From: Chthoniobacterales bacterium | Lineage (GTDB): Bacteria > Verrucomicrobiota > Verrucomicrobiia > Chthoniobacterales > JAATET01 | Direction of reading: 5' to 3' | DNA length: 38,425 bases | Assembly (NCBI GenBank): GCA_036569045.1 | Contig: DATCRI010000014.1 | Span: 1-38,425 of the forward strand | Part shown: in pieces, positions 15,892-23,054 of the stretch | Numbering within the stretch: the first letter of the stretch is position 1 | How the letters are laid out: each line of letters begins with the position of its first letter | Position numbers and translations under genes: made by a program | Notes under the pieces: model-generated | The model's database searches: none | What the model was told of the DNA's origin: nothing | The model's input: the letters and a program-made list of their open reading frames with translations, nothing else

Positions 15892-17891
15892 TCCGACAGC
15901 ATCTCCCGCAGGCGCGCGAACGAATTCTCGAACTGCTCCTCGCTCACCGGCGCGCTCATGAGTTCCTCGAAATTCTTGCGGACGACGCCGTCGCCCTCGA
16001 TCTCCTCGAGGAAGCGGCTGGGCTCGCAGAAGGTCGCCGTGCCGAAGCGGTTGCGGTTGCGGCAATGCGTGATCGTGAGCGAGCGCATGGCCCGCGTCAT
16101 GCCCACGTAGAACAGGCGGCGCTCCTCGTCGATGGTGTCCTCGGCCTTGGAGCGCTCGTGCGGCAGCAGGCCCTCCTCGGCGCCGATGAGATAGACGTTC
16201 TTGAACTCCAGGCCCTTCGCGGCGTGGAGCGTGATGAGCGTCACGCCCTTGGCGTTGTCCTCCTTCTTTTCCTCGCGATCGCGGTCGAGGGAAACTTCGT
16301 CGAGGAAGCCGCGCAGGCCCTTGCGCGAGCGTTTCTGGTGCTCGGCGAGGCTGGCGAGCAGCTCCTTCACGTTGATCTCTCGCTTGTCGCCTTCCTCGAT
16401 CGTCTTGCACGAGCGCTTGAGGTCGTCGATGTAGCCGCAGTCGGCGAGCATCTCGCTGATGATGTGCGCGGCGTCCGAGCCGGGCGTGGCGATGCGAATG
16501 CGCGCGGCCGCCAGCGTGTCGGTGAACTTGCGGATGGCCTCGGCGGCGCGCTTCGTGATGTAGGCGAGAAATTCCTCGGACGTGAGTTCCTCGAAGAGGC
16601 TGCGGTGTGCGGCGTGGCTGCGCTCGAGCGCGATCTCCACGGTGGTCGCGCCGATGCCGCGCGGCGGATTGTTGATGATGCGCAGCAGCGCGGCGTCGTC
16701 CTGCGGATTCAGCAGCGTGGCCATGTAGGACATGATGTCCTTGATCTCGCGACGGTCGTAGAAGCTCTTGCCGCCGACGACGCGGTAGGGGATGCGCATG
16801 CGGCGCAGGTTCTCCTCGAAGAAGCGCGACTGCTGGTTCATGCGGTAGAGGATCGCAAAATCCTCCCACGAGCCGGTCTCGTTGTCGCGGCGCGCGCCGA
16901 TCTCGTTCACGATGAATTCCGCCTCTTCGCGGTCGTCCGGCACGGAGAGCACGTTCACCGGCTCGCCGCCCTCGAGCGGGCTCCAGAGGTTCTTGCCGCG
17001 GCGCTTCGTGTTGTTGCGGATCGTGCGGTTCGCGGCCTGGAGAATCTCGTTCGTGCTGCGGTAATTCTGCTCGAGCTTGACGATGGTCGGGTTCGGGAAA
17101 TGCCGCTCGAATTCGAGGATGTTCGCCGACTCTGCGCCGCGCCAGCCGTAGATGCTCTGGTCGTCGTCGCCCACGACGCAGATGTCCGGCCGGCCCTCGC
17201 CGGCGAGCAGCGAAACGAGGTCGAGCTGGAGGCGGTTGGTATCCTGAAACTCGTCGACGAGCAGGTGGCGGTAGCGCTGGCGGAGCTTGTCGCGCACTTC
17301 CGGAAAGCCGTCGAGCAGGCGCACGGCGTTCACGAGCAGGTCGTCGAAATCCATGGCGTTGAGCGCGCGGAGTTCGTTCTCGTAGCGGGCGTAGACGGCG
17401 CCGGCGACCGTCTCGTCATCCTGCGGCGGCCGGTGGCCGGCGTTCTTCGCCTTGCTGATGAGATTCTTCGCGAGGCCGACGTCGAATTTTTCGTCCGCCG
17501 AGGTCACGCGATTGATGATCTTCTTGAGCAGGCCGGTGGTGTCGCTCTCGTCGTAGATGCTGAAGTTCGGCTTGTAGCCGAGGTGGCCGGCGTCCGCGCG
17601 AAGGATGCGCACGCAGAGCGCGTGGAATGTCGAGGTGGTGACGAGCTTTGCGGCCTCTTCGTCGACCATGCCGGCGACGCGTTCCTTCATTTCCTTCGCG
17701 GCCTTGTTCGTGAACGTGACGGCGAGGATGGACGCGGGATCCGCGCCGTGGGCGACGAGCCACGCGATGCGCGCGGTGATCACGCGGGTCTTGCCCGTGC
17801 CGGCGCCGGCGAGGATGAGGAGCGGGCCGTCGTTGTGCTTCGCGGCGAGCTGCTGCTCGGGATTGAGGTCGAAGATGCGGAAACGGCTCAT
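15888..17891 (-). CDS. UvrD/PcrA/Rep-type superfamily 1 DNA helicase
   Basis: 667-residue 3'-5' DNA helicase. Motifs seen in order: Q-motif region NPEQQLAA, Walker A AGAGTGKT (28-35), TFTNKAAKEMKERV (Ia), Walker B LVDEFQDTN, motif III VVGDDDQSIYGWRGAE, motif IV region LEQNYRS, motif V TLHAAKGLEFKNVYLIGAEE and motif VI RRLFYVGMTRA. All are intact, so ATPase and unwinding activity are expected. The family acts in nucleotide-excision and mismatch repair, replication restart and removal of RecA filaments; which of UvrD, PcrA or Rep it matches best I cannot say. Its start overlaps the purN stop and its stop overlaps the site-2 protease start, so it sits mid-operon. Confidence 0.96.
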   Translation of the reverse strand: MSRFRIFDLNPEQQLAAKHNDGPLLILAGAGTGKTRVITARIAWLVAHGADPASILAVTFTNKAAKEMKERVAGMVDEEAAKLVTTSTFHALCVRILRADAGHLGYKPNFSIYDESDTTGLLKKIINRVTSADEKFDVGLAKNLISKAKNAGHRPPQDDETVAGAVYARYENELRALNAMDFDDLLVNAVRLLDGFPEVRDKLRQRYRHLLVDEFQDTNRLQLDLVSLLAGEGRPDICVVGDDDQSIYGWRGAESANILEFERHFPNPTIVKLEQNYRSTNEILQAANRTIRNNTKRRGKNLWSPLEGGEPVNVLSVPDDREEAEFIVNEIGARRDNETGSWEDFAILYRMNQQSRFFEENLRRMRIPYRVVGGKSFYDRREIKDIMSYMATLLNPQDDAALLRIINNPPRGIGATTVEIALERSHAAHRSLFEELTSEEFLAYITKRAAEAIRKFTDTLAAARIRIATPGSDAAHIISEMLADCGYIDDLKRSCKTIEEGDKREINVKELLASLAEHQKRSRKGLRGFLDEVSLDRDREEKKEDNAKGVTLITLHAAKGLEFKNVYLIGAEEGLLPHERSKAEDTIDEERRLFYVGMTRAMRSLTITHCRNRNRFGTATFCEPSRFLEEIEGDGVVRKNFEELMSAPVSEEQFENSFARLREMLSE

Positions 17892-18463
17892 CGGTTCTCC
17901 TTGGCCATCTGGCGGATGACGGCGGGATAAAGGTGATGCTCCTGCGCCTGGATGCGCGCATGCAGGGACTCGGGCGTGTCGTCGGGATGCACGGGCACCT
18001 CGGCCTGCGCGATGATCTCGCCGTTGTCGATCTCGGCATCGACGAAATGCACCGTGCAGCCGGCCTTGTCGACGCCGGCCTCGAGCGCCTGCTTCCAGGC
18101 GGCGATGCCGCGGAAATCGGGCAGGAGCGAGGGATGGATATTGATGATGCGGCGTGGAAAGGCCTCGAGCAGCGGCGCCTTCACGACGCGCATGTAGCCG
18201 GCGAGCACGACGAGCTCCACGCCGGCGTCGAGCAGCGCCCGGGCGAGCTGTTCCTCGACATCGGGCGAGAGGCGCGTGCGGTATCTGGGCTCGGAGATCA
18301 CGAGCGTGGGCAGGCCGGCCTCGGCGGCGAGCTTAAGAATCCCCGCGTCGGCGAAGTCGGAGGCCACCAGCACGATTTCGACGTCGAGTTCACTGGCGCG
18401 CTGGGCGGCCAGAATCGCAGCGAAGTTGGAGCCCTTTCCGGAGCCGAGAATGCCGAGTTTCAT
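17888..18463 (-). CDS. purN: Phosphoribosylglycinamide formyltransferase
   Basis: 191-residue folate-dependent GAR transformylase, third step of de novo purine synthesis: it transfers formyl from 10-formyltetrahydrofolate to glycinamide ribonucleotide. It opens MKLGILGSGKGSNFAAIL (phosphate loop). The catalytic Asn-His pair sits in NIHPSLLPDFRG and the catalytic Asp in the DAEIDNGEIIAQ segment. Length matches the family. ATG at 18463 is chosen because it begins the Rossmann strand. First gene of a four-gene minus-strand run; its stop overlaps the helicase ATG. It diverges from the TPR-AAA gene with 101 bp between, where no convincing promoter is visible by eye. Confidence 0.95.
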   Translation of the reverse strand: MKLGILGSGKGSNFAAILAAQRASELDVEIVLVASDFADAGILKLAAEAGLPTLVISEPRYRTRLSPDVEEQLARALLDAGVELVVLAGYMRVVKAPLLEAFPRRIINIHPSLLPDFRGIAAWKQALEAGVDKAGCTVHFVDAEIDNGEIIAQAEVPVHPDDTPESLHARIQAQEHHLYPAVIRQMAKENR

Positions 18464-18564
18464 GGATGGGGGATGATGCCACACGCCGGGGGAGGAGCAA
18501 GCGTGGTCGGGAGCGCGGCTGCGCTTGATCTTCCGTCGCCACTCCGCTCGAATCGGCCCGCGCC

Positions 18565-19926
18565 ATGTCCCAGATCGATTCCCTTCGAGAAGCCGTCCGG
18601 GTCTCCCCCGACAATGTCCCGCTGCTGGTCCTTTTTGCGGAGACTTGTCTGGCGGAACTTTCCGTGGACGAAGCGGTGGAAGCCTTCCAGAAGGTCCTCG
18701 CGAAAGAACCGCAGCATGCCGAAGCCCGCGTCGGGCTGGCGCGGGCTCTGCACCAGGCGGGCCGGACTTCCGAGGCGATCCTGCGGCTCGAGGCCTTTGT
18801 CGAGGAACAGCCCGGCCACGCCGCGGCGTGGCTGCAGCTCAGCCGGTTTTTGATGGCCGAGGGCCAGCGCGACGCGGCGGTCTCCTGCTACGAAAAGAGC
18901 CTGAAGCTGCCGGGCGGTCGGCAGGATGCCTCGCTGGAGCAGGAACTTTTCCTGCAAAACCCGGAGAAAACGCCGGCCAGGGGCCGCGTGACGAGCGAGG
19001 GCTGGAATCTCGAGGCCGAGGGCGCCGCCGCGCCGGGGATCGAGCCGCCGGTCGACGATGCGCTCGAGCGGCCGGCAACGACGTTCGAGGACATCGGCGG
19101 CATGGAGAGCGTGAAGGAGGAGATTCGGATGAAGATTCTCTATCCGCTCAAGAATCCGGATCTCTTCAAGGCCTACGGCAAGAAGGCTGGCGGCGGGGTG
19201 CTGCTCTACGGCCCGCCGGGCTGCGGCAAGACGCTCATCAGCCGCGCCACGGCCGGCGAGATCGACGCGAATTTTCTCTCGATCGGCATCCACCAGATTC
19301 TCGATCTCTACATCGGTGAGAGTGAGAAGAACCTGCACCGCATCTTCGAACTCGCGCGGGACAATGCGCCGACGATCCTGTTCTTCGACGAGGTCGATGC
19401 GCTGGCCGCCGATCGCCGAGACATGCGCAAGAGCGCCGGACGCACGCTCATCAACCAGTTCCTCGCCGAGATGGATGGCAATGTCGCGGAAAACGACGGC
19501 GTGCTGATCCTCGGCGCGACGAATGCCCCGTGGCACGTCGACCCGGCCTTCCGTCGGCCGGGACGCTTCGACCGCATCCTGTTCGTGCCGCCGCCCGACG
19601 AGGCCGCCCGCGCGTCGGTGATCGAGGTGCTCGCAAAGGGCAAGCCGATCGCCAACCTCGATCCGCGCGACCTCGCCAGGCGAACGAAGGATTTCTCCGG
19701 CGCGGACTTAAAGGCGGTGTTCGAGATCGCGATCGAGCGCAGCCTGGCCCAGGCGATGAAGCGCGGGCAGGTCGTGCCCGTCACGCAGCGCGAGCTCGTG
19801 GACGCTGCGAAAAGCCTGAAGCCCTCGACGAAAGCGTGGTTCGAGAGCGCGAAGAACTACGCGCTCTATTCGAACCAGGGCGGATTCTACAACGACGTGC
19901 TGGAGTTTCTCGGTCTCAAGAAATGA
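18565..19926 (+). CDS. TPR-AAA ATPase (CDC48/SpoVK-like single AAA domain)
   Basis: 453 residues. The first 120 are three to four tetratricopeptide-like helical repeats, followed by a linker rich in Ala/Glu/Pro (about 120-172). The AAA module begins at TTFEDIGGMESVKEEI (172-187), the p97/katanin-type entry. Walker A GPPGCGKT is at 216-223, the pore-loop region LDLYIGESEKN at about 247-256, Walker B ILFFDEVDAL at 271-280, sensor 1 GATN at 317-320, and the Arg-finger segment RRPGRFDRILF at 330-340. A C-terminal lid follows. All ATPase residues are present, so it should form a hexameric remodelling motor whose TPRs bind a partner. ATGA overlap couples it to the TPR membrane protein, its likely partner. 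Substrate unknown. Confidence 0.93.
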   Translation: MSQIDSLREAVRVSPDNVPLLVLFAETCLAELSVDEAVEAFQKVLAKEPQHAEARVGLARALHQAGRTSEAILRLEAFVEEQPGHAAAWLQLSRFLMAEGQRDAAVSCYEKSLKLPGGRQDASLEQELFLQNPEKTPARGRVTSEGWNLEAEGAAAPGIEPPVDDALERPATTFEDIGGMESVKEEIRMKILYPLKNPDLFKAYGKKAGGGVLLYGPPGCGKTLISRATAGEIDANFLSIGIHQILDLYIGESEKNLHRIFELARDNAPTILFFDEVDALAADRRDMRKSAGRTLINQFLAEMDGNVAENDGVLILGATNAPWHVDPAFRRPGRFDRILFVPPPDEAARASVIEVLAKGKPIANLDPRDLARRTKDFSGADLKAVFEIAIERSLAQAMKRGQVVPVTQRELVDAAKSLKPSTKAWFESAKNYALYSNQGGFYNDVLEFLGLKK

Positions 19927-21179
19927 GCGACGAGCTGGCATCGGCGAACGCCCAACGCGGCTCGATTCTCCTGGATCAGGGCCGGTATCCCGAGGCGGAG
20001 AGCTACTTTCGCGAGGCGCTTTCGCAGGATCCCAACGATCCCGAGACGCTGGCCAGGCTGGCGCTGTGCGAGCTGAACCAGCGCCGCGCCCCGGCCGCGA
20101 TGGAGACGATCCGGCGGGCGATCGGGTTCGCGCCCGACGCCGCGCATCTGCACGCGTTGAAGGCCTTCATCGAGGTGGAGCTCGGGAAGCCGGCGGAGGC
20201 GCTGAAGTCCGCCGGCGCCGCGCTCGAGCTCGACCCCGAGTGCGACGATGCCTTTGTCGCGCAGGCAGCGGCCTACATTCATCGCCGGGAGTGGGCGAAG
20301 GCCGAGACGGCCGCCCGCGCCGCGCTGGACATCAATCCCGACCACGGCGGCGCGGCGAATCAGCTCGCGCACGCGCTGCGCCTCCAGAATCGGCTGCACG
20401 AGAGCGGCGACCAGATCGCCTACATGCTGGCGCAGGATCCCGAGGATGCGGATACGCACGTGGCGGCGGGCTGGACGGCTTTGCAGCGCGGCCAGCGCGA
20501 GGATGCGGAGAAGCATTTCCTCGAGGCGCTGAGGCTCGAGGCCGGGAACGAGGGCGCGCGAGAGGGCCTGAAGGAGGCGTTTCGCGCCAAGTCGCCGATC
20601 TACCGCGCGTATCTGAACTACTGCTTTTTCATGCAGCGGTTCACCGAGGGGAAGCAGTGGCTGGTGATCATTGGTCTGCTGGTGGTCGTGAAGTTTGCGA
20701 ATGCCGTGCTCGGGCCGTATGGCTGGATCGTCAGCGGACTCTACATGCTTTTTGTGCTCTGGGTGCACGTCGCGCGGCCCGTCGGGAATTTCCAACTGGT
20801 CTTCGATCGCGCCGCCCGGCACGCCCTCGGTCGCGGCGAAACCCTCGAGGCGTGGGTCTGTGGCGGCGGGGTGATCGCGGGCATTTTGCTTTGCCTGACG
20901 GGGATTCTTTCGGGGCTCGCGGCGCCGCTCGTCATCGGCGCCACGCTGGTCGCGGCGGCGTTTCCGTTCGCCTACACGTTCACGAATCGCTCGAACGGAA
21001 AATGGCTGTTCGGTGCGGTGGGCGCCTTTGTCGTGGCGGTGGGATTTGCGAGTGCGGGACCGCTGCTCGTGGGGCAAAAGCCGCCGGAGGTCGTCACCGG
21101 CCTGGTGGGAGTCGCCCTGCTCGCGGTGATCGCCTGCACGTGGCTGTGCAACGTCGGCGCGCTGAATTCTCGGCGCTGA
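19923..21179 (+). CDS. TPR-repeat membrane protein, partner of the TPR-AAA ATPase
   Basis: 418 residues. The N-terminal 220 or so are six to seven tetratricopeptide repeats (for example [59 protein letters not shown]). The C-terminal half has about six hydrophobic segments ([52 protein letters not shown] and later ones), so it is a polytopic inner-membrane protein with a TPR domain probably on the cytosolic side. ATG at 19923 overlaps the AAA stop. Shared TPRs and coupling suggest the two proteins interact, perhaps recruiting the AAA motor to the membrane. No family name recognised for the membrane part. Confidence 0.86.
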   Translation: MSDELASANAQRGSILLDQGRYPEAESYFREALSQDPNDPETLARLALCELNQRRAPAAMETIRRAIGFAPDAAHLHALKAFIEVELGKPAEALKSAGAALELDPECDDAFVAQAAAYIHRREWAKAETAARAALDINPDHGGAANQLAHALRLQNRLHESGDQIAYMLAQDPEDADTHVAAGWTALQRGQREDAEKHFLEALRLEAGNEGAREGLKEAFRAKSPIYRAYLNYCFFMQRFTEGKQWLVIIGLLVVVKFANAVLGPYGWIVSGLYMLFVLWVHVARPVGNFQLVFDRAARHALGRGETLEAWVCGGGVIAGILLCLTGILSGLAAPLVIGATLVAAAFPFAYTFTNRSNGKWLFGAVGAFVVAVGFASAGPLLVGQKPPEVVTGLVGVALLAVIACTWLCNVGALNSRR

Positions 21180-21228
21180 AGCGGCGGCGTCTTGTCAGTC
21201 GCGGTCGCTTGGCTAGGCTGCGGCTCGC

Positions 21229-22110
21229 ATGGATTTGCCGGCCTACCTGAAAAACTGTTCCGATCGAGTCGACCGCGCGCTCGATGGCTTTCTGCCGAAG
21301 GCGCCGGTGAAGCCGGCGACCATTCACCGGGCGATGCGCTACAGTCTCTTCGCAGGCGGGAAACGCATGCGACCGGTGCTCTGCCTTGCAGCGGCGGAAG
21401 CCTGCGGCGGCGATTTGGCGGCGGCGCTGCCGGCCGCCTGCGCGGTGGAATGCGTCCACACCTACTCGCTCGTTCACGACGATCTGCCGTGCATGGACGA
21501 CGACGATCTCCGCCGCGGCCGGCCGACATCGCACAAGGTTTTCGGCGAAGGGGTGGCCGTGCTCACGGGCGATGCGCTGCTGACTCAGGCGTTCGAAATT
21601 CTCGCGCAGGCGAAGCCGTCGGCGCGCCATTCCATCGCCGCGATGATTCGTGAACTCGCCGTCGCCTCCGGCAGCCTCCAGCTCATCGCCGGGCAGGTGG
21701 CCGATCTCGAGGGCGAGGGGAAGCCGGCAACGCGCGCGCAGCTGCGGTTCATTCATGAGCGCAAGACCGCCGCGATGATCGAGGCGAGCCTGCGCCTCGG
21801 CGCGATGAGCGCGAATGCGACCCCGGCGAAGCTCGCCGCGCTCACGGACTTCGGCCGCAACCTCGGCCTCGCCTTCCAGGTGATCGACGACATTCTCGAT
21901 GTGACGCAGACGAGCGAGAAGCTCGGCAAGAGCGCCGGCAAGGACGTGGCGGCCGAGAAGGCGACGTATCCCGCGGTCATCGGGCTCGAGGCCTCGAAGC
22001 GCGAGGCGCGGCGGCTGACCGATGCGGCGCTGGCGGCATTGAAGCCGTTCGGCTCGAAGGGTGCGACGCTCCGCGCCGTCGCGGATTACCTGCTCGTGCG
22101 GGAGTTCTGA
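21229..22110 (+). CDS. ispA: Short-chain (farnesyl/geranylgeranyl) diphosphate synthase
   Basis: 293-residue all-trans prenyltransferase. The first Asp-rich motif is in [19 protein letters not shown] (DDxxxxD form, typical of bacterial FPP/GGPP synthases) and the second is [16 protein letters not shown], the Lys/Arg diphosphate-binding segment, precedes the first motif, and [16 protein letters not shown] matches helix H with the conserved Lys-Thr. It condenses IPP with allylic diphosphates in isoprenoid synthesis. The residues before the first motif ([11 protein letters not shown]) would set chain length, but I cannot decide C15 from C20. It follows the TPR membrane gene by 49 bp. Its stop codon sits in a palindrome shared with the convergent AEC gene. 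Confidence 0.93.
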   Translation: MDLPAYLKNCSDRVDRALDGFLPKAPVKPATIHRAMRYSLFAGGKRMRPVLCLAAAEACGGDLAAALPAACAVECVHTYSLVHDDLPCMDDDDLRRGRPTSHKVFGEGVAVLTGDALLTQAFEILAQAKPSARHSIAAMIRELAVASGSLQLIAGQVADLEGEGKPATRAQLRFIHERKTAAMIEASLRLGAMSANATPAKLAALTDFGRNLGLAFQVIDDILDVTQTSEKLGKSAGKDVAAEKATYPAVIGLEASKREARRLTDAALAALKPFGSKGATLRAVADYLLVREF

Positions 22111-22118
22111 CGCGTCAG
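22107..22118. other. 12-bp palindrome joining two convergent stop codons
   Basis: The perfect palindrome CTGACGCGTCAG contains the TGA of the prenyl synthase (22108-22110) and the TGA, read on the minus strand, of the AEC transporter (22115-22117). It lacks a U-run, so terminator function is doubtful. It may simply follow from both genes ending in TGA with CG between them. Confidence 0.6.
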
Positions 22119-23050
22119 GAAATCCACAGCGCCACCGCCAGCGGGGCGGCGGAGAGGATCGTGCTGAGCGCGATCGAGCCCGAGGCCAGCGACTCGTCGC
22201 CGCCGAGTTTTTCCGCCATGACGAACGACGCGGCCGCCGTGGGCGTGGCGGCCAGCACGACGGCGATGCGGAGTTCGCTGCCCGAGAAACCCATCGCGCG
22301 GCACAATGCCCAGGCAACGAGCGGGCTGATGAAGACCTTGAGCACGCTGGCGGCCACGATTGCAGTGCGGCGGCCTCGCAGCGAAATCGTGGCGAGCGAA
22401 CCGCCGATGCACAGCAGGGCGACGGGCACGGCGGCGGCGCCGAGCGTCTCGAGCGTGCGGCTGGCAAAGACCGGCAGATGCCAGCCGAAGAGCGGAAACA
22501 GGAGGCCCGAGACGCACGCGATGATGAGCGGATTCGTGGCGACGCTGCGCGCGATCAACGAGAGGCTGTCCGCGCCGAGATTGTGCTGGCTGCCTTTGAG
22601 GACGATGACGGCGAGGACGTTGTAGAGCGCCGTCATCGACGTCATCACGAGGAGGGCGGTGGTCATCGTTTCGCGGCGAATCTCCGGCGGCAGCGCGGCG
22701 AAGGCGTAGGCGAGCACGGGCACGCCGATGTAGGCGAGATTTCCGCGATAGGCCGACTGCGCGAGCGTGCCGTCGACTCCCGGAGGAAGACGAAGAGCGC
22801 GTCCCGTGAACCAGCCGAGGCCGATCATGAGAAACGTCGTGAGCGCCATCAGGCCGATGAGGGAGAGCGTGCGCGAAGTGGAATGGTCGATCCCGGCGAC
22901 GCCGACGAAGATCAGCGCCGGGAGCGCGATCCAGAAAACCAGCTTGTTGAGATCGGCCATGAACCCGCGGCCGAGGAATTTCAAATGGGCGAGCAGCGAA
23001 CCGAGGGCGATGAGCAGCAGGATGGGGGCGAGGGTGTCGAAGATCACCAT
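22115..23050 (-). CDS. AEC (auxin efflux carrier) family transporter
   Basis: 311-residue polytopic inner-membrane protein with about ten hydrophobic segments in two halves of five, the AEC/PF03547 arrangement. Landmarks are PILLLIALGSLLAHLKFLG at the start, the loop RGNLAYIGVPVLAYAF (family NxxxxGxP-type motif) and the second-half VPVALLCIGGSLA and ATPTAAASFVMAEKLGG. Family members export or import organic anions such as malonate or malate. It lies 4 nt after the U32 gene stop and is the last of a packed minus-strand run (antitoxin, toxin, U32, AEC). The substrate cannot be predicted. Confidence 0.92.
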   Translation of the reverse strand: MVIFDTLAPILLLIALGSLLAHLKFLGRGFMADLNKLVFWIALPALIFVGVAGIDHSTSRTLSLIGLMALTTFLMIGLGWFTGRALRLPPGVDGTLAQSAYRGNLAYIGVPVLAYAFAALPPEIRRETMTTALLVMTSMTALYNVLAVIVLKGSQHNLGADSLSLIARSVATNPLIIACVSGLLFPLFGWHLPVFASRTLETLGAAAVPVALLCIGGSLATISLRGRRTAIVAASVLKVFISPLVAWALCRAMGFSGSELRIAVVLAATPTAAASFVMAEKLGGDESLASGSIALSTILSAAPLAVALWIS

Positions 23051-23054
23051 CGCG

